Below, piece after piece: positions 13,003 to 25,177 of a DNA stretch of 64,000 nt (its first letter is position 1; each line of letters starts with the position of its first letter). Position numbers and translations under genes: made by a program. The stretch spans positions 72,078,920-72,142,919 of the forward strand of contig OZ018323.1 in NCBI GenBank assembly GCA_963969495.1. The letters run 5' to 3'. Origin of the DNA: Ceratothoa steindachneri (taxonomy: Eukaryota > Arthropoda > Malacostraca > Isopoda > Cymothoidae). Below the pieces are notes generated by a model. It was not told the origin of the DNA and made no database searches. It saw nothing but the letters and a program-made list of their open reading frames with translations.

Positions 13003-16000
13003 ATTAACGCGTACACGACGTATTAAATCATTATTGAACGTAACGTTTTGTACATCTAATGTACATCATCGGCAATTCTCTGATAAATGATAATGTACAC
13101 ATACAAAAGGACTTTTAAAATTACATAATTCAAAATTTGAAAACCCAAAGTAATAAACTAATTAAAGTAGAACGTAGAGAAAAACGAATAAATAACAATT
13201 ACAAGTAAACATAAATGTAGGAAACCTTAGCTTATCAATTTTAGAATCCGTGAATAATATGTGGCTGGAGATCCGACTAAAATATATTTAGAAGTTTATG
13301 GCTTAAATAACTATTCTTATGTAAACAGGTCTTTTGGTTATAAAAAGGTTTTGGTATTTGTTATATAGAAGGTACCTGGTTCAGTAACCCTTTTATTAAA
13401 TAAGGGCACTGAGGACTTTTGGTAATTTAATTTAGCTATGATTTTTAATATAAAATGACTACAAATTTTTATATCGAGTGTGTTGAGATACAAATTCAAA
13501 ACAAAAAACTCTCCGACTGCAATGCGTATGGCAAGATACAGAATGGTTCCCAATTGATAAAAAAATTGGATTTTTCAGAGGTCTATTTTTATAATTTGAC
13601 AGATAGATGTTTGCTGATCCATATATGGAGTCGGATAGGGGCTTAACTCGAGCTGCTAGCCTGGTAGCCTACATTCCGCATTACACTAATGGGGATTGCG
13701 AATTTTTCTTGTTATTATATACTGACAAAAATGAAATCCAAAATTACAATAATGGTAACAATTAAAGCGTAATGTAAGTCTCATTAATTTATTTGGTCGC
13801 TGGCCAATTTTTAAGTATCCTTAATTAAACATGTTATTTATTTTCTAGAAATTAATTTATATTTATTAATTATAAGATCGCGGTGTCCATTTTATTCATT
13901 AAATAAATGTTCATTCCTTTCAATTCACTGGCTTTATTAATGAGATCACCTCGATGAGTATTGATGTGGAATAATTATTAACCAATATTCCAGTTATGTA
14001 ATGTTGCGTTCTTATTATTAATAGCTTATTTGGCCAAAAAGGGGAAACATGTAAGGGTAAAATAAAAATTAATTTAAGGATTTATAGATAACTGTAGTTA
14101 GAGAAACTTGACCTTTTCAATAAATGATCTTTATACAATAAGGTTGGATGGAAAACTAAATATAATTTTTTAAACTACTGGTTTATAAACAGTATGTTGT
14201 TGAACTTCAAATTTTTGGAAAGAGGAGAAGCATTTAACAAAATTATTTAAACAGCTAATATATGAACCTAAAATTCACAGATATACGCGAACCAAATTAA
14301 AATTTATTGTGATTAAGCGAACATCTTTTGAGTTCTAGATCAAAAAGGGTTACAAATTGTTTTGAATTTGGTTCACTTTAGATCCTGAGAACAATAAGAT
14401 AGATAAACTCTTTTAGCGCGGATTGGGGAAAATTAGTTTGCTGGTCTCCATATTTTGGTGAATAGCATTGTATATTCCTAATGCCCTGTTCATGTTACAA
14501 ACTATATGGATATAAACTTTAGTTCAAATTGGGTATACCATGGTTAGTTTCCTGTTCCGATTGAGAGAGACAAATCTTGCATACTGAGGGGTTTTATGAA
14601 CAGTTAATCTTTTGGCAAATAATAGTTACGAAAACATTATGACGTAGATTTGAAAATATATAAAAGATATGAATTACTATTGAAATACTCGTAGGTTCTC
14701 AGAAACTCAAATCTCTTAACTAAATGACAGTATGAAGATGAGAGATGAATGCACTCTGCAAGAGTATTTTATTCTCATTTATTTGGAAAATATTATAATA
14801 TAAAGTAAAGATATTAAGGCTTAAGAGAAAGAAATTTCGTTTTCACTAAACTTAAGATGACAATTTATCACTTGTTTTATGAAGGATGATGTCCAGAAAT
14901 AGGATTATATTATTTTTTCCTCTTTAACAGTGCGAGGCATAGTTGAATGAACCGAGATTCTTGTATTACAAAAGTTGGTAAGATGGAGGGAGAGTGAAAA
15001 ATAATTCGAAAACATATGATAAAATGAAAGTCATATTTAGAGGGTACAACTACTGTTAATTTTCTTCTCAAATTGTCACAACAATTCTGATATACGTGTG
15101 ATGTTAGGAAAATTATATATTTAAAAACTAAGTAAATTTCTTTGAAAGCAAGTTCAAATGTTTTTTTAAAAAGAAGACATGTAAAACTATTATACTTATC
15201 AGAACTAGTTAAAAATTACTTTGAATAATATAAAAAAATTCATCTAAGGTTATATTATTTAATAGGAAAGAGACATCTAAGCTGACCAGTGGGATCGTAT
15301 TATGCTTTTTCTGGTGGAGTAACCAGTTTTATCGAGTGAGATGACAAAATTATAATTTAATATATTTTACATTCATCAAATTATACGATACTTGAAAAAA
15401 TCGAATATAATCCAATGAAAATTTTAAATAACTCTTACTTGACTAATTCAACAAAACTATTAATAACATTTCAATGCCTTTTGCTTGATTCTCTTAAATT
15501 TTTAGAAAGTTTATAGGAACACTATTTAGCTTAACACGGAATAATCCTTCACTAAGTCTGGTTGTTCGTTTGCTTTATATTAATATAATTTGGTAGAGTT
15601 TACAAAAATATTAACTACTTGGCAAGTGTTTAGTTAAAATATAAAATTTATTCATCTGCAGTGAAGATACGTGCGAAAGTCTTTTGGTAATTGAATCCGA
15701 AACAATTTGCTTAGGGTTTTATTAAATTAGTTAAGTATATATAAAGAATTCTCTCTGATTACCAATGATGTTTGAAGGACAACTCTCGCCTTCGTAAGTG
15801 CCTATTTCTGTAATAAAAAACAAGAAGTTTAGGACTTTTGACGCGTATTAGATAATAGTTTTGTGCTTTAGCGCATTTATTATAAAGTTTAATGATAAGT
15901 ACATAAAGTTGATGTAAAAACTGAATTTTATTTGCAAACAGAAATATTTGCGAGCTTAGGCATCCTAAATTTTAACTCAAAAATAAAATATGATGAAATA

Positions 16001-17059
16001 GCCGAACTGCTTAAATAGAGGATAATCTTTCTTTACATTCTAATTTTCATGTAAGTTAGTTTCATACATGCACAAATGAAATTTAAATGAGTATGCAGAT
16101 AGTAACTGGTAAAACCAATTCACAAACATAAGGTTATTATTTGTAAGCTCAACTTGTAATTTGAAGAAAAAAGTGCAGGTTTGGAGAGAAAAATTTAGAA
16201 GGAATTGATATCTAAGATTAGGGAATTTTCTTAAAACGGAGAGATAATTTTGTTACTACCAAACCCTTATCATAAAAGAAATCCTAAATTTAAAAATTTC
16301 AGGTAGTACATTTCAGCCCAGTACCAATTTTCGTGTTTATGAGTTTGAGTTTATATTGGTGTTTTGAATTTGTTCCCTTCCCTTTTACTTTGCATTTCCT
16401 TCTTTAATAATTAAGTTTTACTGTACTTAAATATAAACGCAACCCCGAGGGCCAAAATGAAGAAGTCAGGAAATAGCAAAAGGACAAACAATCTTCAAAA
16501 GAAAACCGAAAACAACAACAAATAAATTAGCCTCTAGCTACTTATTCAAAGCATTCTTAACCACACTGATTAATATGCAATTCAGAACATTCCAGAGTCA
16601 TCTTTTCCTTAAACAATCTACAAAAATTTCAATACCTAAAACATAAAACAACTACACTAAAAATCGAGAAAAATATAGATTCGTGTTAATAGGTTTAACA
16701 GCAGTATGATTTAGTCCTGGTGTCATTCTCTTCTTTAAAACACATCATTGTTCACCTTTGTGATATGGTCGTGTGTGATTATGATTAATCTTTGTAGAAT
16801 TTTACTTCCGTGGATATAAGTGTGCTTCACGCTCATATCTCAATCAATATAGATAGTCAGAAATAATTTTCACCATCTTCAGCCGATAGGATGGTGAAAG
16901 ACTTTCACGTATATTTTGATAAAGATGCTAGTATCAGGTTCGAACGGAGATAATGTCCGATTTCAGTGTATATATTAAAAATAAAAAATTAGGACTATGA
17001 AAATATTTAATGATAAAATTAAACTCCATTCCTTGTATAACCTCAGTGTATCTGTCATT
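13000..17059. other. AT-rich gene-free stretch
   Basis: No protein signature, RNA gene or repeat pair was found. The overlapping plus and minus open frames at 13338-13646 are mutual shadows without recognisable content. The stretch is compatible with intergenic DNA or a long intron. Confidence 0.5.
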
Positions 17060-17442
17060 AAGATTATAAATACCACACTTGTAATATTGGTTAGCTTTTG
17101 ATACAAAATATGAACCTGTTCTAGTAATGTCAACCCAACAGCATCAAAATTGTTATGTAATCATATAAAAAAGTGGTACTCAGAAGAAACATGTTCATGG
17201 AAATATAGAAAATAAAGCAAAATTTCTCAACCGATCTCCTACAAGAGATATGTCGCCAAGATTATAAAAACCACGCTTGTAATATTTGTTAGCTTTTGTT
17301 AGAAAACCTCTTCTAGTAATGTTAACCTAAGAGCATCAAAATTGTTTTGTAATCTCCTGAACAAGTGGTATTCAGAAGGAACAATTTCAGGAGAATATAG
17401 AAAATGAAGCAAATTCCTCATCTGAACTCTTTCAAGAGATTT
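17060..17442. repeat. Diverged tandem duplication, two copies of about 190-198 bp
   Basis: Copy 1 (17060-17257) and copy 2 (17258 to about 17442) both start AAGATTATAAA and share blocks such as CTTGTAATATT, TTAGCTTTTG, TCTAGTAATGT, AGCATCAAAATTGTT, AAGTGGTA and CAAGAGAT. Small indels and substitutions show it is older than the duplications at 8.5 and 20.3 kb. Non-coding. Confidence 0.9.
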
Positions 17443-20311
17443 TTAGTTATTTGATCTCGGTGTGTATGTGCTTTATCGGGATGGAAGAGTTAACCTCTTC
17501 TCTTTGAATAAAGAGGGTTGCCGTTGGCTTAAAAAGGTTTTAAAATGACAAAATTAATTGCAATAAAAATTACCATTAATTGTTTGTTAAATCTTTCACT
17601 TCGCAATGGACTATTCCTTCAATATCTCACCATACACTCAACATCATCTTTTTAAATGAAGTCCCCCCCTCAGTTTTTGAGACCTTCTCTTCCTCGACTG
17701 ATCCAATAACGGTGGCTTATTAGGTTATGATAAAGGATTCCCTTTTTTATCACCAGTAACAAGCTTGCCCAAAATTAGGCATGGAGGTGTTGTGAAAGTT
17801 TTGAATCATAGCAAACAACACCTTCTGGCAGATTAGCCGTGAAAAGTAAGTACAAGATCTATTTTATAATCACTGGAACCTTTACAATCCTTTTCAGTTG
17901 ACGTATAACAGTCGTATGGGTTACGTTAAATTGTTCAACGAATTCTTTAGGGATGTACCAGGATTTTCGAGAGAACGAATTCCAACTCTTTGGAATCCTG
18001 TTAAATTGGACGATATCCTTTTGATGTGTCTTTTAGACTAAAATCAAAACGTGGAACGGGAAATCCATATCCCGCAACTTCTTTCATTCAATGACTCATC
18101 CCTATGATTACTCAGAAGGGATCTTGCCGCTTTACTTGCATCACCAATTTTATAAAACTCATTGAGTAAATAAAGTCTAATGCGATCTTTAAATGGTACG
18201 AAAACATAGTTGAATACCACAGAAGATTATGAACAATATTTTTATAATCTGACAGAAAAAGGTAAAAATTACTCAATGTATTATTCTTAAAAAAACCGTT
18301 AATGGCTTCGCCACTCCCATCTACGGGGGGAGCTTGCGCTTCGCTACTAAGATTAAAATTTAAAATCTAATAAAAGCAGCCATGGTTAAATTTTTATAAA
18401 TTTTATGAACTTCGCCAATTATAATCATTTTAAATCGAACTCTAAACTAAATTTCCCCCCTTTCAAAATATCACGTTGCTAAAATATAGTTATAGATAGA
18501 ATAGAAGATACATAGAAATAAATTTTCTGAACTTCACCATTTGTAATTGTTTGGGTTTTAAAAAATTCACAAAATTTCTATACTTATATTTATTTCTGAA
18601 CTAGACCATTTTGTTTTTTGATATTATAAAATAATTATTAGACATAACTTGGATAAAAAACATAAGTCATAACCAAACTAAGATGAAATTATTATTCAAA
18701 TACTCAAAAAAATCCGCTTCTTAAATTATAGAGTAGTGATGATGATGATGTGATGATGATGAAGATGATGATGATAACAGGAGGCAATACTTTATTTAAT
18801 AATATATAAAAATTTATTACAGAAGATCTGACATTGCTTTTTTTCCAACTTGATACAATATTATTGGGATTGTTTTTAATTTAATGACATGACACAGACA
18901 ATAAAGTTATCTAATAGTATCAGATAAGATACAGTAAGTTTTCTTGAGTTGGTGTATCTTCAGGTGAAGAAAACTTAGTAAGTTTCTTATTTTCAGGTGT
19001 AGGTTTCGAGTGCTAAGCGGGTATAATGCTAAGTTAACCTAATATATCTTAAACAAGTTATAAATATTAGGCGAGTTATTTTTTTATGTAGGTTTCGTGA
19101 TCTGATCGGAGCTCTGAGGGTTAGGACGCGCGAGTTTTATACCAGGTAAAATATTCATCATTAATCATTTCCTATAATCATAGTCACAAACAAAACCTTT
19201 ATCTCTTGATTATCTACTAAAATGCATAAATTTAAACAAACTAAGAAAAGTAGGAAATTCAAAATACAAATATTTATCTTCGAATAAAACCCACACACCT
19301 AAACTACCTGGCCTAACCTACGAAACACATATTAAAACACTTTTCTTCTCTTAATAAAGCCAATAAACCCAAATACCCTGACCTAACCTAGGATAAGAAA
19401 GATAACTTGGTTGAGGAAGGTTAGAATGGGATGTTTTATCTTGACTCGTAAGTATCGAGGTGGCTTATTTTGGATTGAAAAAAACCTTAGCTGGTTTATT
19501 CTCATGTTTATGTTTCTGGCGTGGGTGGGTTCTTATTTCATATATTTAGGTGATCCTTGGTAATACTTGAATCAGAAAAACAAATGGGTAAAATAGTTAA
19601 GGTGAGAGAAATATTGCAATGCAAATGCCTAGTTACACTGATTAAGTTCGCCTACTATGCTTATAACGGTAGCTTTCGATAACAATTATTTCGTTCTTAT
19701 CATTTATATATCTGTTGTTAGTTTCCTCTTAGAGCCGTACCTCCTTTTTATTTATAATTATGTGTCTTTTTTTATACCCAAATAAATACATTTAGAGTAA
19801 ATAATGATGAAAGAACATTACGTGTTGTTAGTATAGGAGATATAATTTTTTGATTACCTCCTAAGTTTCTCTTTGAAGCTTTAAGGTTAGAGTAAATCTG
19901 AACAATGATTGGATAATCGGTATAAAAATAACAAGAATTCTAAAGGTATTCGTTGTACATTTTTTGTTCACTCGATTTGTTAACTAATGTAATTCATCAA
20001 GGTATTTTGTGCATTACAAGAGTTTTATCTAGTTTACTAATAGAAATTCTTTCCAAAGGATGAAATGACCAAAGCGGACAGGAAGTAGAATTTGTAAATA
20101 AATCATAAAACGACAAGTAATAAAATTGCCACAATTATGCATGATTACAAAGAAATACAACTACCCACAAATTACACTGTTAGTAAAACGTTTGATAAAT
20201 TTACTTTATTAAATGAAAAGCTTAACCAAATGGTAAAAAATGGATCGACCCTTTGTCTTAAAGGAGTATGATAAATATTACAGTTGGCCTTTCTATTGTA
20301 ATAATTCATTT
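17443..20311. other. AT-rich gene-free stretch
   Basis: No gene recognised. It contains the GAT microsatellite listed separately and a small GC-rich island at about 18300-18350 with a local palindrome-like CTCCC...GGGAG. No splice-bounded open frame with protein-like content was seen. Confidence 0.5.
18736..18776. repeat. (GAT)n microsatellite
   Basis: About 41 bp of GAT/TGA triplets with two single-unit interruptions. Confidence 0.95.
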
Positions 20312-22102
20312 ATCTCGAATCAAGTTTAGTAGTAAAAAATGACATATGTGAATATCTTCGTAGCTCAAAAGTGTTTGTCAATCTTAAATTTATTGGATCA
20401 TTTTAGAAGTAATATTTCTATTTTTTATTTTAGGTTGTACTTTTGGTGACCAAAATCTTCTTATGCCGCTTCTGTCTTGTAGTTAAAATTCAGGTGTTTA
20501 TTTATAACAATTCATTTTGGGGGGGTTTAACATTATCTAGTTTATAATGCTTTAAACACCTATGAATACTCAAGTAAAATAATTATTAATTTACTCTATT
20601 TATTAATTATAATATTTAACGAACAAATATCATTATTTTTATGAACATAGTCAAACCCGAAAACATTTATTAAAGAGAGAAATATTAGACTTATGATATG
20701 AACCAAGCGAAGCTACGAGTAACTAACAATTCACAGTATATGGTCTAATCTTACACGGAAACCTAAAGAAAAGAAGTAAAATTTCTAATTAAATTTCATT
20801 CGTTATTATAATATAAATCAGTGATAAATGTTAAGCCCTTTGATAGATTTGCAGAGGAAGAGAAAGCAGAGAGGTTAATAATAAATGGAGAGGAAAAATG
20901 GAGGATGTTAGTTGTACGGTACCCAACTTGCAAGCGAAAACCGTTCATCTACCTGGTGAGGTGGGAGGACTATATAACAATTTAGTAGTTTGTGGATATG
21001 GTTTAAAGATCTGCTCTTTGGTGAAAGTGTACTGGTATGATTCCTGCGCGGAGACGAGAGAAGGAAGAGAAGGCCGTGTTGTAAATGTGAATGTATAGAA
21101 GGATTATTTTCCGTCACCAGGATTTAGGAGGAGATGAAGTTCAAATGACTCGATGGAGGGAAGATGTTTAAGGGGTCCCAAATCTTAAATCCTTTTTCGA
21201 TTCCAGTATCTGTGAAATACAGATGTCATAAAAGTTTGGTGGAGTTGACATATAATGGTAGAATGGAGGATATATTGTAGTCATTAATCTTTTTGGGTGA
21301 ATTTATATTATTACTACCTCTACATAACAATTTAAAAGACTGCTTCCATTTTTTTAAATGTTTACCTATTGCTTTTAGTTTTACAGTTGATGTAATCTTT
21401 AAAACCTAAATTATCATAACATAAGTTTGGTTTGGCTAAAATATCTATAGTTAGTAATAAATCACCCGAAAAGTGAAAATAATGCTTGAAACTTGATCTA
21501 GGAACCAAAGTTAGGTCATCTTTTCTTATAAAGCCAGCCACAACATCCTCGTCCTTAGCTGCATCAAATGGAAAATTTTAGTTTGTACAAACTTGTTCTA
21601 AAGAGATATGCAATCTTAAAAAATAATGAGAGAGTGTAGAAGATAGCTCAACCAGCCTAAGAACTTTTTGAATGCAAGTAATTTACAAATATAAATTTCT
21701 GTCGAAGAATTTGAAAATAAGAGTACTGTATTTGATTTTTTATAAACCTTTTTTTATAATTTCTTAATTATCTTTTACCCGGCCCGCTTAGAAAATTTTA
21801 AAAATTTATTTGATTTTTCGTCGGAACCATTAAGCATCAAGAAAGAAATAGAAATATATACCTTCCAATATTCTATGCGTTATACAGAAAGAGAAAATAA
21901 TTTAATTAGAATACGTCCATTACTTTCTCATTGGTGATAAAGACATAGGTGAGACGACTACCTATGAGCAACTGGTTGCGAATATACCAACTTTTCCTTG
22001 TTTTTATATTTTAATCTTTCTAAAAACAATATTATTTTCTTTTTTATGGTATATGCGGCATATACCATAAAAAAGAAAATAATATTGTGTAAATTCTTTA
22101 GC
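20312..22102. repeat. Large tandem duplication, copy 1 (1791 bp)
   Basis: It is identical or nearly so to 22103-23893 at an exact offset of 1791 bp. The only difference I noticed is AAAAGACTGC here (near 21330) against AACAGACTGC in copy 2. Each boundary (20312, 22103, 23894) carries ATCTC, a 5-bp microhomology. The unit includes mirrored short open frames (plus 20898-21098, minus 20908-21117) that I cannot assign to any family, and ends with a perfect palindrome. Confidence 0.97.
22026..22088. repeat. Perfect 63-bp palindrome in copy 1
   Basis: Arms of 31 nt around a single central G at 22057; the left arm starts ACAATATTATTTTC. It lies 15 bp before the internal junction of the large duplication. 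It has the form of a foldback element. Confidence 0.97.
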
Positions 22103-23893
22103 ATCTCGAATCAAGTTTAGTAGTAAAAAATGACATATGTGAATATCTTCGTAGCTCAAAAGTGTTTGTCAATCTTAAATTTATTGGATCATTTTAGAAG
22201 TAATATTTCTATTTTTTATTTTAGGTTGTACTTTTGGTGACCAAAATCTTCTTATGCCGCTTCTGTCTTGTAGTTAAAATTCAGGTGTTTATTTATAACA
22301 ATTCATTTTGGGGGGGTTTAACATTATCTAGTTTATAATGCTTTAAACACCTATGAATACTCAAGTAAAATAATTATTAATTTACTCTATTTATTAATTA
22401 TAATATTTAACGAACAAATATCATTATTTTTATGAACATAGTCAAACCCGAAAACATTTATTAAAGAGAGAAATATTAGACTTATGATATGAACCAAGCG
22501 AAGCTACGAGTAACTAACAATTCACAGTATATGGTCTAATCTTACACGGAAACCTAAAGAAAAGAAGTAAAATTTCTAATTAAATTTCATTCGTTATTAT
22601 AATATAAATCAGTGATAAATGTTAAGCCCTTTGATAGATTTGCAGAGGAAGAGAAAGCAGAGAGGTTAATAATAAATGGAGAGGAAAAATGGAGGATGTT
22701 AGTTGTACGGTACCCAACTTGCAAGCGAAAACCGTTCATCTACCTGGTGAGGTGGGAGGACTATATAACAATTTAGTAGTTTGTGGATATGGTTTAAAGA
22801 TCTGCTCTTTGGTGAAAGTGTACTGGTATGATTCCTGCGCGGAGACGAGAGAAGGAAGAGAAGGCCGTGTTGTAAATGTGAATGTATAGAAGGATTATTT
22901 TCCGTCACCAGGATTTAGGAGGAGATGAAGTTCAAATGACTCGATGGAGGGAAGATGTTTAAGGGGTCCCAAATCTTAAATCCTTTTTCGATTCCAGTAT
23001 CTGTGAAATACAGATGTCATAAAAGTTTGGTGGAGTTGACATATAATGGTAGAATGGAGGATATATTGTAGTCATTAATCTTTTTGGGTGAATTTATATT
23101 ATTACTACCTCTACATAACAATTTAACAGACTGCTTCCATTTTTTTAAATGTTTACCTATTGCTTTTAGTTTTACAGTTGATGTAATCTTTAAAACCTAA
23201 ATTATCATAACATAAGTTTGGTTTGGCTAAAATATCTATAGTTAGTAATAAATCACCCGAAAAGTGAAAATAATGCTTGAAACTTGATCTAGGAACCAAA
23301 GTTAGGTCATCTTTTCTTATAAAGCCAGCCACAACATCCTCGTCCTTAGCTGCATCAAATGGAAAATTTTAGTTTGTACAAACTTGTTCTAAAGAGATAT
23401 GCAATCTTAAAAAATAATGAGAGAGTGTAGAAGATAGCTCAACCAGCCTAAGAACTTTTTGAATGCAAGTAATTTACAAATATAAATTTCTGTCGAAGAA
23501 TTTGAAAATAAGAGTACTGTATTTGATTTTTTATAAACCTTTTTTTATAATTTCTTAATTATCTTTTACCCGGCCCGCTTAGAAAATTTTAAAAATTTAT
23601 TTGATTTTTCGTCGGAACCATTAAGCATCAAGAAAGAAATAGAAATATATACCTTCCAATATTCTATGCGTTATACAGAAAGAGAAAATAATTTAATTAG
23701 AATACGTCCATTACTTTCTCATTGGTGATAAAGACATAGGTGAGACGACTACCTATGAGCAACTGGTTGCGAATATACCAACTTTTCCTTGTTTTTATAT
23801 TTTAATCTTTCTAAAAACAATATTATTTTCTTTTTTATGGTATATGCGGCATATACCATAAAAAAGAAAATAATATTGTGTAAATTCTTTAGC
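22103..23893. repeat. Large tandem duplication, copy 2 (1791 bp)
   Basis: Second copy of 20312-22102, with the same mirrored short frames (22689-22889 and 22699-22908) and the same terminal palindrome. The right junction continues into a dispersed repeat whose first about 10 bp are also present at the end of copy 1. The right edge is therefore the ancestral context, and the internal junction at 22103 is the new one. Confidence 0.97.
23817..23879. repeat. Perfect 63-bp palindrome in copy 2
   Basis: Copy of the 22026-22088 palindrome, lying just left of the dispersed repeat that begins near 23884. Confidence 0.97.
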
Positions 23894-24404
23894 ATCTCTG
23901 CTGTAAGAGTGCCAACACCTCCTTCCATCACTTTCGTTACCCATAATTAGCCATAAATACTTTTACATTCTTCTATTTGACAAGGTTATGCCACTTACTG
24001 TACAACTCCAATCTCCCCTATTCTTTTTTGGCGATAGAATCATTTTGCAGAACCTTCGTTATGCCACTCTCCCCTCTTTCCTATATATGTGATTGATGGT
24101 TTTCATATGCTTTCATTATTTTACCATATTTTACTTTCGTCTTCACTCATCTTTCCTTCTTACTCCTATCTCTAGCAAAAGAGTTTCAGGGGTGAAATGG
24201 CACTATGCTGGTTTAATACCCAGAGATTTTCATACCGTTGCGTCCACAAAGGCAACACTCCTGACATTTCAAGGCTAAATTGCTTGTAGGAGGATCTGAA
24301 TGCTACATATTTGGACTAATTTCTTTAAAGATCTCTTAAAACAAACTTTCCGTGGAAAAAGTTCTGTTAGTTTTCCATTTAAATATTAAAAAAAATATAA
24401 ACCA
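23884..24404. repeat. Dispersed repeat, copy 1 (about 520 bp)
   Basis: Collinear with 30023-30544. Shared blocks include AAGAGNGCCAACACCTCC, CAAAGGCAACACTCCTGACA and AGTTCTGTTAGTTTT. Substitutions are scattered at roughly one in fifteen to twenty bases and do not preserve a reading frame with recognisable product. Terminal inverted repeats are not visible. It is bracketed by two perfect palindromes (23817-23879 and 24411-24455) that are absent beside the other copy. Confidence 0.92.
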
Positions 24405-24410
24405 AATAAT

Positions 24411-24455
24411 ATAGAGAATATATGAGGCATATAATATGCCTCATATATTCTCTAT
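24411..24455. repeat. Perfect 45-bp palindrome
   Basis: Arms of 22 nt (left arm ATAGAGAATATATGAGGCAT plus AT) around a single A at 24433. It lies a few bases right of the end of the dispersed repeat. Confidence 0.97.
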
Positions 24456-25170
24456 AGAATATAAATTTCGAAGCGAAAATAAGTCAATAAAAATTTATTA
24501 GAGCATTACTGGCAACACTCTATCGAGCAGCACCTACATAGACAATTTTTTCATATTTTTATCAAATGAATCCTACTAGAACTTCCTCCCATTGGGTAAA
24601 TAGATACAAGAAGTTATCTTAAATTACTATCTTATTAATTTATGATCTCCAATTAAAGAATTCAGAGAATCAAAATTTTAAGGTACACAATCGGGCTGCA
24701 CTAGTTCTGAAAAATCTTTTTGTTCATTACTTTGGATATTGGGGAGTAAGGCAAACAGAAAGGTAGGATCAAAGTCAATGACCACTAAGAAACAGAAAAG
24801 GCTCTTCACTTGTCTTGGAAATTTTTTAATCCAATGTGAAAACCAGCTAAGCTGTAAATGTAGAAAATCAATGGAATAATGAACTTCAGTGGCATTTTAT
24901 TGATAACACAGGGGAACAATTTTAATCACATTTTACGAGGACTTAGATTTACCTGCCAACTTCAATTCGTTCTTTCATGCTTATTTCAAATAAATAATCT
25001 ATTTTTATCTACATGCTATAGTTATTCTGTAATTTCTATTTTCTCGTTTCCCCGAAAACTGCCCTCCGGACGGACAGATAGGGTGCTTGTACAAAGCAAA
25101 TACTTCACAGTATATAGTAGAAAGAGAATAATAAGTGTTATTGCGCAAATTATTAACATTATTGTTTCCT
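24456..25170. other. Gene-free stretch upstream of the repeat-family gene relic
   Basis: AT-rich. The open frame 24879-25268 runs through this stretch into the relic because a real initiation region lies at its end. Only its last part (from ATG 25193) is protein-like. The sequence just before 25178 ends in a polypyrimidine tract and CAG, a splice-acceptor look-alike, so part of this stretch may be the intron of the relic's ancestor. Confidence 0.4.
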
Positions 25171-25177
25171 TTTTCAG

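Noticed and set aside
20898..21117. Mirrored 66-69 aa open frames, repeated at 22689-22908
   Set aside because: They are duplicated only because the whole 1791-bp unit is duplicated. The two strands shadow each other and neither peptide shows a known motif.
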